This document shows positions 1-12,049 of a stretch of DNA of 64,000 nucleotides, in pieces. The notes under the pieces were generated by a model. The model was not told where the DNA came from, did not search any database, and was given only the letters and a program-made list of their open reading frames with translations. Source of the stretch: Daphnia carinata (Eukaryota; Arthropoda; Branchiopoda; Diplostraca; Daphniidae); assembly GCF_022539665.2 (NCBI RefSeq), contig NC_081332.1:2191773-2255772 (forward strand), given 5' to 3'. The stretch's first letter is position 1, and the number at the start of each line of letters is the position of its first letter. The position numbers and the translations under genes were made by a program.

Positions 1-3000
1 GTAAATGAGCCGAATATGTTTTGAAAAGAAAAAGAGCCCATCTATTGAGCCGATTCTATTCTTTAAAACCTTCATTCATTTTTTCTTCTCTTGTACACAA
101 TGGGATTTTTCGAATAGCCATACACAAGACGATTGTTTGTGTTTTTTTTTTTTTTTTTGCCTATAATACACAAAGCCTTTTTTCTTTTTTTCTCTGTTCT
201 TCGGAACCTCGGTCTGTACGTCTATCTATGCGTTTATTTTACTCTCCGTGTCGGGTCTTTTCCGCGTCCGAAGAGAACGGTGGGAAAGTGCCTAAAGGTT
301 TTTACCTTGTGGTTACGGGTTCATTTTATGGTTCAGCCCTAAAGGAGATTAGCCATAAAGTCAAACAAGCACTCTGATCATCTTCCTCTTTTTTTGTTTT
401 TCTTTCCTTTTTGCTGCTCTTTATCCTCCTGCCTGATGATGCCTACACGTAGCTGGAGAAAATAAAATTTAAAAAAATAAACTTTTGGCGGTTCTTTTCA
501 AATGGAACAATCAAAGATGATCCAATCACACGCGACAGCCCGTTTCAAAAAGATTACGTAGTATCATTGTAGCGCTATTCAATTCAAGATAATCAAAGAA
601 ATGATTTTTGAAGCTTATAATAATGCGAAATTCAATTGGGATGCCTATTTTTCTTGTGAAAAACAATTGCGGCCGTGATGCTATTCCAAGCCTTGATGTG
701 AAACTGCACGGGCGGGCACGGAAGAGTCAGAAGGAGCTACGAGGTCGTAACACTGGTAGCTCTTCTCTTCGCCTTGAGGAACGTGTGAGAAGTAGTGGCT
801 TAAAGCAGCAAAAGACGGAACAGCAATTTTTTTTTTTTGTTCACCTACCAACAGCCTCACGATCCTCACCTTGTTGTTCTCCGGGCCTCCTCGTAAGGAG
901 ACCGTGCGGCAGAAGAAAAAAAAAAAAAAGGGCGATCGTACTTTGATTACTGTCGAGGAGAGGAGTGCAGCAGGAAGCCAATTATAGCGCAGCTGCTGCG
1001 GTCTTCGTGGGCATGGCCTCGAGCTCATGGTTTTAACTCTCAAAAGCCTGCATGCTCCATAAGTATAATTCGGGTTTAGTTTTATATAACATGCAAGTGT
1101 GTGTATATACTGCACGTTGGTTGACAGTTCTTCAGGTTCCTTTTCACAAAGAAAAAAGAAAATGTTAGATTAGCTCGAAGGGGCATTGCGCGATGGAAGG
1201 GAATTATGTTTTCTTGAAAATGAGTGTGGCCGGTATTCTTCTATCCCCGTCTGTGAATTGAGTGGAAGTAGCCAGTTGTCAAGACAGGTCGTGACATTTC
1301 AGGAGAACGTTGGACTTTCAACAATGATGTAGACGCAAAGTCACGCACGATGGAGGAAATGGATCGAAATTAATGGACTACAATGTCACGCGGATATGCC
1401 GCACAAATGGGACGAACGCCCCTCATCCTCAATAAATGAGCAGCTTCAGTCTGCCTCAAGCCATCTTAATAATATCCAATTGAACGTGATTTTTAATAAG
1501 CAGACCATCAGTACTAAATCCGTTTTGATAAAATAATCAAATTATTTGAGAATTATACGATGTGCAATCAGACTTAAATTTAAAGAAATGCGTTCGAGTG
1601 CTGCTACAAAGCAACCGGGATAATGGATGGTGGTCCAATCATGGAGACACGCGGGAGTGTGCTTCCTTATTTATTTATTTTTTTTTTTTTGTGAACCAAA
1701 CTTGCCTAGCGTGCGATGGCTGTGGAAGTCCGGGCTCAAAGTTCTCTCAGCAAAGGTCGTTACGTGGTTAGAGAGGCCACAGCCACGTCGGAAAGTTGCG
1801 ACGCATTTCCGCCAAGTTCAACGTTCTCCAAGCCACTGAACCACATTTCACGACGATTATTTGATATTAAAAAGAAAAAAAAAAAACATTTTTTATTTCA
1901 CAGCATTTGCGTTAACGTTCTTTCTCTCTTTTTATTTTAAGTTCTTCTTCTCTTTGCTTTCCAATCACGAAATGCATTCAAAATGTTTGATGCGTTAAAA
2001 ATCCATCTTCATTTTTCACATGAACGTACGAAAGATCGGGAAAATTCTGAATGTCCACGAATTGGAGCTGTTACAGCTACATTTAAAACCATTTCACATG
2101 ATAGGATGTTGCATAGCTATTTTAGATGTTCACGTTGCGACAGACTGCTGTTTCCGTTATCAAGGTAACTGACGCTGCTGTTGCAAAATTAGAATTGATG
2201 CCATTTCAACACCCCGAGCTTTGGTCTGTAAGAATAAATTCAAGATTTTTCTTTAAATAATGCTATTGCATTTAAAGATGCAGTTGCTAGAGTAGAATAG
2301 CATTAAAAGCCTTGGGCAAGAGTGCCATCCATATACACAGTGGAGATGATGGTGGAGATAATATAGTAGTGTAGTACATTTTGTTCTTAAAGAGAGGAGG
2401 AATGGGCCCGTAATTGCAGGAAACGAGTGATTACGAGCTTTATACCCAGAAACTGGAACTCCCACCTCATCTTCGTACCACTTCTTTTTTTAAATGAAAA
2501 AAAAAAAAGATGGAAATAAAATTTGCCTTCACGTGATCTTAAAAGTAAAAGTCAAACTAGTAGTCTGCCGTCTTGGTTAATAATTAAGTAGAAATTTGTT
2601 TTTAATTCAGTCTAAACTTAACTTACACAGGGTTACCAAAATTAAATTAGACAGAGATGGGGCACTTGAATAATCTTTCGATTTGTAAATAAGATGGAGC
2701 TGTTTTGTGCGGATAAATTCTGTCCAGGACAGAACGCGCACGTTGGAAACATTAAATTTTGCGGACAGTCTTGCTATTGATCGCTCAAACTGCTCGGTGT
2801 GTGTAATCCGTGAAATTGAAATCAATAACCTTTTTTTTACAACATAAATTTGAATTTTCAAAACATTCGTTTGAAGGAGAATAGCATAGAATTTGTTAAA
2901 GTTGATATATGCTTCTGCATCGCTTTGTAAAAGTCATAAGTGATACACACATGTAAGGTTAGTGTGATGAATTGTGACAGAGTAACGAAATGCGGCCGTA

Positions 3001-3614
3001 GCAACAAGTTGTGTATCGTATATCTCTACGTTTAAAGATCAGCTCCGATTAGTTGTATCGCGGATCGTGCCACTTCACCCCAAAAAAGTCAATCGGGGAA
3101 GAAGTAACCACATTATCGTCGATGCAGGGTAGGAATCGGGCTCTCTCTTTAACAACTGCGTGAAAATATTTGCTTGTATATATTTTTGTTATCCTTGTAT
3201 CTCACAAGGAAAAATAAAAATTTCTCCTACGAATAATAGGAAAGAAACAATTGTAAGGTTTGGGTCAGGAATCGGGGTAAAATCGGGTTAGGATAATGGA
3301 TCAATTACATTTTGCAATGAAATTTGGTAGCAGTACGTCGGTTTACCATTCGCTTGTCTATAAAAGTGTTAAATTAGGCTAAAAATAGATGTCTCATTCC
3401 CCAGAAAACCCCATTCCGAACGGGAAAAAGCTCCCCGATTACGTGGGGCCAAATCTCTAGTTCGCTATGCGCGTCATACGCGCTGCGCACGTTACCCTTT
3501 TCTCCCATCTGGCAACGTTGAACGTTTGTTATTGCTTGCCACCGCGGATTGAAGCCGAAGGAAACCGAAACGAAACGCCAGTTGGCTAGTAGTGGATAAA
3601 AAAGTGATGGAATA
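1..3614. other. Intergenic DNA upstream of Hcf
   Basis: No coding region in these 3.6 kb shows conserved domains, splice-site support or resemblance to a family I know. The open frames are short, and several are only translations of T-rich or A-rich tracts (for example near 140-160, 828-838 and 911-927). The last 200 bases before 3615 are less AT-rich than the rest, which fits a promoter and 5' UTR for Hcf. Confidence 0.6.
3400..3614 (+). promoter_or_regulatory. Probable Hcf promoter and 5' leader
   Basis: The stretch just before the Hcf start codon is GC-richer than the preceding 3 kb and holds CpG-containing motifs such as catacgcgctgcgcacg. I see no clear TATA box. This would fit a TATA-less housekeeping promoter, but no transcription start can be fixed from sequence alone. 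Confidence 0.3.
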
Positions 3615-6600
3615 ATGGCGGCTCCCATCAGTCCCATGTTAAAGTGGAAAAAAATTGCGAATCCGGCTGGTCCGAACCCTCGGCCACGTCATGGACACCG
3701 TGCGATTTCAATAAAAGACTTAATGATTGTTTTTGGTGGTGGCAACGAAGGAATTGTGGATGAATTACACGTCTACAACACCAGTAAGTACAATCTACCC
3801 ACTATCCTCCCGCCATTTCGGCTTCCCGCCAATCACAGTCGTTTGTTTTTTCTAGTTCCTTTTTAAGATATTAAACACGTCGTTTTAACTAATTATATTC
3901 ATGCATTTCCCGAAAGAAATATGTTGATGAAGATATTATAGAGTGAACAGTTTGCGATAATAACATATCAATGACAATCGTAGCTATTGTTATGGAAACT
4001 CTGTGTCCAAGATGGCGGCCTCCTTGAACTTTTGCCTAATTCACATATTTATTCATAAAAAAATATTTTGGAGATTTTTAGAGCTCTTGCTTTTTATCAG
4101 GTTTTTAAAAGCTTTTCCCCCCAATCATGCCGTATTTTTTCTCTTGAGGAAATGTTAGCATTAAAATGCAAAATTGGTTCAGCTTCGTGTACCGGCGTCA
4201 GACGCCACTGCTTTGACAGTTGATGTTTACAGCTATTTAGGCCCAACCCGCCATATTGGTTCGGGTTTTCGCTGGTTCTGTTTAGCTCTACCCATATGTG
4301 GTCAAGAGCGTACTATTGTGCGCAACATTCAAAATGATTCCATTTCTGATATTGAAAGTTTTTTCGTTTCGAAGCCTTTTTATGTTGACCATTATCAGAA
4401 TCAAAGGATTTCTAGTTAGAAAATGGTGATTGTATTGATTGAATTATCAGATCCGTATAGTTTTGAACTGACATAATTTTTCTTCTCCTAGCATCCAACC
4501 AATGGTTTGTCCCTCCAGTAAAGGGTGATATTCCACCAGGATGTGCAGCTTATGGTTTTGTAGTGGATGGTACGAGGATTCTTGTATTTGGTGGCATGGT
4601 TGAGTATGGCAAGTACTCAAATGAGTTGTATGAGCTCCAGGCAAGTCGGTGGGAATGGCGACGTCTGAAAGCAAGAGCTCCTGATAATGCAGCAGCTCCC
4701 TGTCCACGTCTGGGTCACAGTTTTACTATTCATGGGAATCGAGTCTTCCTTTTTGGTGGACTAGCCAATGACAGTGAAGATCCCAAGAATAACATCCCTA
4801 GGTACTTGAATGACCTCTACATTCTTCACATCACTCCTACTGGGCAAAAGGAGTTTTGGGAATTGCCGGTCACTTTTGGTGAGCCCCCCTCGCCACGGGA
4901 ATCTCACACTGCCGTCACGTTCAATCGCGATGGGACAAGTCCTAAACTTATTATCTACGGAGGAATGAGTGGTTGTCGACTGGGAGATTTACACATACTA
5001 GATGTCAATACCATGTCGTGGACTAAACCTTTGGTGAATGGAGCACCTCCCCTTCCAAGATCTTTACACAGCGCCACATTAATTGGTAAATACATTAATA
5101 TCAAGCGTTGCACATTTGTGCATTCACATTTCCAATGTTTGTCTTCAAATAAATAGGTCATCAGATGTACATATTTGGAGGCTGGGTGCCATTGGTTATG
5201 GATGATATGAAAATGCCCACACACGAAAAAGAATGGAAATGCACCAACACTTTGGCTTGTCTCGACTTAAATTCAATGACCTGGGAGCCTTTAACTATGG
5301 AAGTGTACGATGAGTCGGTTCCCCGAGCACGAGCTGGGCATTGTGCTGTTGGCATTCATACGCGTCTCTATGTATGGTCGGGTCGTGATGGATACAGAAA
5401 AGCCTGGAATAACCAAGTGTGCTGTAAAGACCTTTGGTTCCTGGAGACGGAAAAACCACCAGCACCTGGCCGCGTCCAGCTTGTTCGTGCTTCCACGAAT
5501 AGTTTGGAAGTCTGCTGGGGCGTGGTGCCTACTGCAGAAGCCTATCTTCTTCAAATCCAGAAATATGAAGTCCCACCTGCCGGAGCTACTCCTGCTTCCG
5601 GAGCTGACGCTGCCTCCCCAGCTCCAGCTCCTACTCCCACCACGCCGTCTACACCTACCACTCCTTCTACACCAGTTCGCGCTCCCGGATCACTACACCC
5701 ATCCAGCATCAGACAAGCCACTCCTCAAGGAACACCAGTAGGTGTTGGTAGAGGAGCCAATATTGTTAGAGTTCGAGCCCCCGTTGGCGGCCAAACGATT
5801 CGTGTCCTTGGACCTGCTGGGCAAACGCAAATCATCCGCGCCGGAGCCAGCCCCAACCAGCCAGGAATGTCTGGCATCCAAGCCTTAGCAGCTGCCGCCG
5901 CCCAAACTCAACGATTACCTACACCTACAAGCTCGGCAACAGGCGTTCGAATGGTACAGCCAACTTTGCTTACTTCTCAAGGCGTTCGTGTTACTCCTGT
6001 ACCGGGCACTGTAAGTGGTGCACAAACGGTTCGATTAAGCAGCGGCGCCACCATACTCAAAGCTGGCACCACCCTTCAAGGGTTACAGGTAAAAGAACAG
6101 CCGGCGTTTTAAAAATTTAAATACTTTGAAAAAAAATGTTTACCGTGAACTTTGGTTTTTCAGACTATTCAGACGGCAGGTGGCAAGCAAATCATATTGC
6201 AAAAATCTGGCGCGGCGGGTGTTGGAGGCCAGCCACAGATCGTTACCCTGGTGAAAACAAGCCAAGGCATGACTGTTGCAACTGTTCCGAAAGGCATGAG
6301 CCTTGTTCAGGCAAAGCCGGGCACAACGGGTGGCGTGACCACAGTACAAGGTTCACCCAAAGGTATACCACAGGGTGCTACCATTGTGAAATTGGTTGGC
6401 CAAGGTCAGGCGGGCGCTAAAGGAACTGCCACCTTGCTCCAAGCCGGGCAGCAGGTACCTGCAGGAGCCCTGATGACTGTTGGAGGAAAGCAGCAGATGG
6501 TTACAACACAAAATATCGGGGGTAAACAAACAATTGTCATTACCCGGCCAGGCGGACAAGGCACAGCTCTTAAGCAGCAAGGTATTCATCATTGGAGTTT

Positions 6601-9064
6601 CAAATGAGTTGTGTTATGTTACTAAACTTTTTTTGGAATTCAGGGGGACAACAAGTAATCGTTGTATCGTCAGCCGGTGGAATGCGGACCGTTCAAGCCG
6701 CTGCTACCGTTCAAGCCGGCGGTCAAGCGGGAACGCAAACAGTTAATGTCTTACCTACTACCGGACAAGTCACCACCGGACCTGGGGGTGTCAAGATGAT
6801 AGTCGTATCTCAGGGCGTAGTCACCTCATCGACTTCATCTTCCAGTACGAGCACAGCTGGAATTGGCGGGACGAAAACTATTTCTATACCCGCTGGAGCC
6901 CTCCAGAAGACGATGACGCTTGCGAGGGCAGGAGGACCTCAGGGTCAAGTAATTACTCTGCCCGGTGGCCAAACTTTGGTGGGATCTGGTCAGCAGACGA
7001 TCACCCTGGGAGGAAAGCCGGTTACGGTTCAAGTGTCAACGGCTCCCGGTGGACAAAAAACAGTCACTTTAGTCACCAGCCAAGGAACAGGTATTGGTTA
7101 TTTTGGAAATTCAATTTATTTTATGGGGGTAATTCTGAACTCAAATTTGAATGCGTTACTTAGGTGCCATTCCCGCCAACGTTGCCAAATTACTTTCAGC
7201 GGGAGGAGGCCAATCGAAAGTCGTCTTGGTACCTCAGAGCACGGTGACCACCACCGCTGCTATCAGTAACCAACCCGAAACTGTTTCTAGCACTCAGTCG
7301 ACCCCTTCGGCTACGTTGAGCTTATCAGACGGGCCAGCCACAACTGATGCCGCATTGGCAGCTCTCGCCGCTGAAGCTGGTTTAATAGATCCGCCACTGA
7401 CCGAAGAAACCGACGCTGCCACAGCCGTGGCCGCCAATGACGCTGCGGCCATACCTGTCAGCATCGAAAATGAAGACGCCTTACAACTTCTTGCTGGAAT
7501 GAGTGCCGAGATGGTCGATTCTGCTAACCCCACCGTAGATGCAGCTGCGGCCACAGCGGTAGCCCAGACAGAAACACCTTTGACTGGTAACAGTGTTTCG
7601 GATAGTACCGACGTTCCCATTGCGCCAACAACCAGTGCCGTGGATGTCACTCCCGATTCTCTAATGGAACCGAACGCCGAGAGTTCCATTCTTGGCGAGA
7701 AGGCTCCCTCTGAAAATGATGAGGCAATGTTAGCCAACGCTGCTATTCGTCCGGCAGAAACAGATGCCGCGGTTTCGAATGTCGCGGAGCCTGAGACGAA
7801 CACAACAAATGAACCGGCCAACGAGCCCGTGGACGAGCCTGCAGCCGTTCCTTGCGAGCCGGAGCCCCCTTTGCCTAAGGAAGAAAAGGCCGAACTACCT
7901 GCAGCTGCGGAGATTAAAGATGAAACTAAAGCGGAAGCCGCGATTGCTAGCCAACCAGAAGCGGTCGAAGCGGAGTCCCCAAAACCAATCGCCGTGCCAG
8001 ACTCGCCAGTGAAAGTAGCCAAACCGGTCGTAGAAGCGGATTCTACGAGTGTTGCCACGCCCAAGAAATTGGACGCTGATCAACTAGCTATGGATACGGA
8101 ACCATCAGACCCACTATCCACATTGGCCTCAGCAGCCGTCATCAAAGCGGAAGCTATTGTTGTCAAATCAGAGGCTCCGTCTAACGGGATCAAGCAAGAA
8201 GAACCCAAGATCGACTTGAAAAAGATCGACGGCATTTGGTTTGATGTTGGCCTCGTCAAGGGCACGACGTCCACCGTTCAACATTTCCTATTGCCGTCGA
8301 GCGGCGGAGGGCTCGAAGACCGGATAGATCATGAGACAGTAACTCTCCAGCCTGACGCGGAGTTGGCCATGAAAAAGCTCGAACTTCAACCGGGCACAGC
8401 GTACAAATTCCGAGTAGCCGGCGTGAACTCGTGCGGAAGAGGGTCGTGGAGTGAAGTTTCGGCTTTCAAGACTTGCCTTCCTGGATTCCCAGGGGCGCCG
8501 TCGGCAATAAAAATTTCCAAATCACCTGAAGGTGCACATCTTTCATGGGAGCCTCCTCAGAGTACCGCCGGAGAAATAACAGAATATTCAGTCTACTTAG
8601 CGGTTAAAGGAACTTCAGCTCAGGTTTGTCGTTATTTTCCATTTTGCTGACACCATTACTTAATTTGATTTTTTGATTTCACTGTTAACAGTCTGTAAGC
8701 GGACCATCCCAATTGGCGTTTGTTCGCGTGTACTGTGGGCCCTCCTCGCAATGTACTGTGCCCAACGCGTCGTTGTCGTCAGCGCACATTGACACGACGA
8801 CGAAACCCGCCATCATTTTCCGCATTGCGGCGCGGAATGAAAAAGGATACGGACCGGCGACGCAAGTTAGATGGTTACAAGGTACGTCAAGGTCAATTGT
8901 ATTTTGTCCTTTTTAGCATTGTCTTATGTTTTTGTGCTTCTAAAAAAAAAATTTTAGATTCGAGTACTGCCCCAACTCCAGCCAAAGGTGCAGTAAAGCG
9001 GGGATCCGAGACTTCCAAATCAGCTACGGCAGCCGCTGCCAAGCGATCACGAGCCGACGATTAG
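3615..9064 (+). CDS. Hcf: Host cell factor 1 (HCF-1), Kelch/fibronectin chromatin co-regulator
   Basis: Eight exons join in frame: 3615-3783, 4492-5085, 5157-6088, 6164-6581, 6644-7090, 7164-8623, 8692-8881 and 8958-9064 (4317 nt, 1438 aa). All introns are GT-AG; six are 62-76 bp and the first is 708 bp. The N-terminal ~370 residues form the HCF Kelch propeller, with recognisable strings such as [36 protein letters not shown] and [11 protein letters not shown]. The middle is a low-complexity Gly/Thr/Val/Gln region and then an acidic Ala/Glu/Pro region. From about residue 1206 come paired fibronectin type III modules ([36 protein letters not shown]), then a basic tail with a likely nuclear signal ([10 protein letters not shown]). 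HCF proteins tether histone-modifying and O-GlcNAc enzymes to transcription factors in the nucleus. The start codon lies in the GGAATAATGG context, and the protein begins as family members do ([13 protein letters not shown]). I see no vertebrate-style HCF proteolytic repeats. Identity is very sure; exon edges are by eye. Confidence 0.95.
3784..4491 (+). other. Hcf intron 1 (708 bp)
   Basis: This is the only long intron of Hcf. It starts with a canonical gtaagt and ends with a pyrimidine-rich tract before tcctag. It splits the codon that joins HVYN to the TSNQWF segment of the first Kelch blade. It holds no gene that I can see. Confidence 0.85.
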
Positions 9065-9860
9065 AAGAAGAACCTTAAAATGGTTTTTAAATTTTTTTAA
9101 AGAAAGAGAACGACAGCATCAACATATTAAAGGAGTACTGTTACCTGGCGTCATCCACATTTACATTCATACATCAGTGTACGTTTGAAAAGGTTGAAGT
9201 GCAGATTGTTGCTTTTGCGTGTTATTACCCCTCCGTCGGAAATGATTCGGTTTTTACGCCTACACACCCCATCTATTCATCATTAATTTGATAATTGTCA
9301 TTTGTCATTACAAAAAGAAGCGGCGTCATCCTCCCACCCCCCCACCCTACCATTAATTGTCGTACGGATTGTGAAAAGTTATGGCTGTTTTTGTTTCTAA
9401 GAGCTTCGTGCAGGCAATCACCTGTTCGTCTTCTTAGAATCTAACAGCTTTTGTCCTACGGTTTCCCTTCAACAAATTTTCATCGGTTATCATGAAAATA
9501 TTATTTTGTAACCTTTCGAAGTTTTCTTTTTTACTCGGAACAGTTATTCGCTAAAGTCGACAGTTGAGGAAAAAAGCCGTTTAATTTCGCCGGTTCTCGA
9601 TTCTCATTCAAGGCCTACAGCACACTATCCTTATATCCATCTCGTCGCATTGCAGTAACGTGAGCCCTCATCTGTCTATTCGAATACACTAAACATTTCT
9701 AGAAAAAGGTGACTCATGTCATTGCCATCTGTCACCATGCTACTATCGCACTATTCTTTATCATTTGATCATCACTGTGCGTTCTTGTATGACATCTGGA
9801 CATTTGGGACTGAATCTTTTTCTAAAATAAAAGCATGTTTGACATCGGAACAAGAGAACG
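9065..9860 (+). other. Hcf 3' untranslated region
   Basis: DNA after the Hcf TAG stop has no further coding potential. An ATTAAA lies at 9126-9131, only about 60 nt past the stop, and a canonical AATAAA at 9826-9831. The latter gives a 3' UTR of about 0.8 kb. Which signal is used cannot be decided from sequence. Confidence 0.45.
9826..9831 (+). terminator. Candidate polyadenylation signal of Hcf
   Basis: AATAAA on the Hcf sense strand, about 760 nt after the stop codon. It is the first canonical hexamer I see downstream, and the palindromic repeat block begins only about 200 bp further on. Confidence 0.4.
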
Positions 9861-10402
9861 TTTTTATGGAATCCAAAACGCGCATAAAAATTGACAGCAA
9901 GAAAATAAAAAAAAAACGGCTAAGTGCGGAAAGCCGTTTGACGACCCGCTTTTTCAATGGACAAGTCTTGTTCCATAGGTAATCGCTGGCCGTTTCTTAG
10001 TCTTCATTTTATTAGTTAATCAGCAGCAAAATATTGATCGCTTGTATGAAGATGTCCATTTTTGTCGATTTTAACAAAAATGACAAGCCTATAGCCTTCC
10101 CATTTTTTCATTTTTGGCAAAATTTTTAATATAGTTTAATATACATGATTTCGATTCAACATTGAACGAGAATCACGAAAATCAATTTTGTTTTTAGATT
10201 GGGCTTATAGTTCTTGAAATAAATGAGAAAAATGAATCACACATTTTTGCGTAATTGCTTCTTTTTTATGTTTATTTCAAAAACAGTTAGTTTGACATAA
10301 AAATAAATGCCTTTTTTTAAATCAGCGTTAAATTTTACATTATAATAAGTGGTTTTCATCAAATTCCAGAGGATGTCCATTTTTGCCGATTTTTACAAAA
10401 AT

Positions 10403-10422
10403 GAGAAGGCTATAGCCTTCTC
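10403..10422. repeat. Perfect 20-bp palindrome, copy A
   Basis: gagaaggcta followed by its exact reverse complement tagccttctc. Flanking arms extend the symmetry imperfectly (acaaaaat on the left, attttcgtc on the right), so a longer hairpin is possible. Confidence 0.85.
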
Positions 10423-11072
10423 ACTTTTTCAATTTTCGTCAAATTCTAGATTTACTTAAAAATACGTTATTTCGATTCGAAATTGATCGCTGATCACGAA
10501 AATTGGGTACATTTTTATACTGGGCTTATAGTTTTTGAATTAACCATAAAAAATTAAAAGGAGGGATTATTTTGTAGGGCTTATTTTGAGGGTTAAAAAA
10601 TTTTACCTATTAAAAAATAATATCATTAAATCTAGATAAATATGTATGATTCTGATTCAAAATTTAACAAGGAACACGAAAATGAAATTTGTTTTTACTT
10701 AGATTTCATAGCTTTTGAATAATCAAAGAAGTTTGATGTGTCATCCTAGCGCTGTAGCGTACTGGCGCGCTAGCAATGGTTTCGATTCGCATCTAATTTC
10801 ATATTTTAGATTGCTCAAAAACTATAGACTCTACATAAAAACAACTTCATTTTCGTGTTTCTTTTTAGATTTTGAATCTAAATCATGTATAGTTATCTAG
10901 TTTTGATTATATTATTTTTTAATAGGACAAAATGTTAAGCCCGACAAAATAAGTCCGGCCTTGTGTTTTTTTTTGTTTAATTCAAAAACTAAAAGACCAA
11001 TTAAAAAATAAACTTTATAATCGTGATTACCATTCTATTCTGCATTGAAATCATGTATTTTAAGCGAAATTT

Positions 11073-11142
11073 GAAATTTGGCCAAAAATGAAAAAGTGAG
11101 AAGGCTATAGCCTTCTTACTTTTTCAATTTTCGTCAAATTCT
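11073..11142. repeat. Long imperfect inverted repeat around palindrome, copy B
   Basis: The centre is at 11107/11108. The left arm runs from gaaatttgg through aaaagtgagaaggcta. The right arm runs from tagccttcttactttttc to cgtcaaattct. The arms are about 35 bp and match with a few mismatches. The single strand could fold into a long hairpin. Confidence 0.75.
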
Positions 11143-11851
11143 CGGGCTTAAAATTTTTTTTCTGTTAAAAAATAATATCATAATATCTAAATAACTATTA
11201 TTATGAAATTTGTTTTTCAAATTCTCAAAGAAGTTGATGTGATTTACTTAAATATACATTATTTCAATTCGTAATTGATCGCTGATCACGAAAATTCGGT
11301 ATATTTTTATATTGGGCTTATAGTTTTTGAATTAACCGTAAAAAACTAAAAGTCGGGCTTATTTTGTCGGGCTTAAAATTTTTTCCTATTAAAAAATAAT
11401 ATCACAAAATCTAAATAATTATATATTATTCTGATTCAAAATTTAACAAGGAACACGAAAATGAAATTTTTTTTTACGCAGAGCTTATAGTTTCTGAATA
11501 ATCAAAGAAATTTGATGTGTCATCCTAGCGCTGTAGCGTACTGGCGCGCTAGCAATGGTTTCGATTCGTATCTAATTTCATATTTTAGATTGCTCAAAAA
11601 CTATAGACTCTACATAAAAATAACTTCCATTTTCGTGTTTCTTTTTAAATTTTGAATCTAAATCATAAATAGTTATCTAGATTTGATTATATTATTTTTT
11701 AATAGGACAAAATGTTAAGCCCGACAAAATATGTCCGGCCTTGTGTTTTTTTTGTTTAATTCAAAAACTAAAAGGCCAATTAAAAAATAAACTTTATATT
11801 CGTGATTAGCATTCCATTCTGCATTGAAATCATGTATTTTAAGCGAAATTT

Positions 11852-11921
11852 GAAATTTGGTCAAAAATGGAAAAGTGAGAAGGCTATAGCCTTCTTACTT
11901 TTTCAATTTTCGTCAAATTCT
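11852..11921. repeat. Long imperfect inverted repeat around palindrome, copy C
   Basis: Nearly the same sequence as the copy centred at 11107, shifted by 779 bp. The palindrome core is at 11877-11896. The preserved spacing shows that the hairpin is part of the repeated unit. Confidence 0.75.
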
Positions 11922-12049
11922 AGATTTACTTAAAAATACATTATTTCAATTCGAAATTGATCACTGATCACGAAAATCATTGTTTGCTTTGATATTGGGC
12001 ATATAGTTTTGAAAATAAATGAAATAAATGAATGCTTTCGTGTAAAATC

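Noticed and set aside
7294-8064. 256-codon open frame antisense to Hcf exon 6
   Set aside because: It mirrors a GC-rich, Ala/Glu-rich coding exon and has only Ala/Ser/Gly composition. The plus strand is clearly the coding one.
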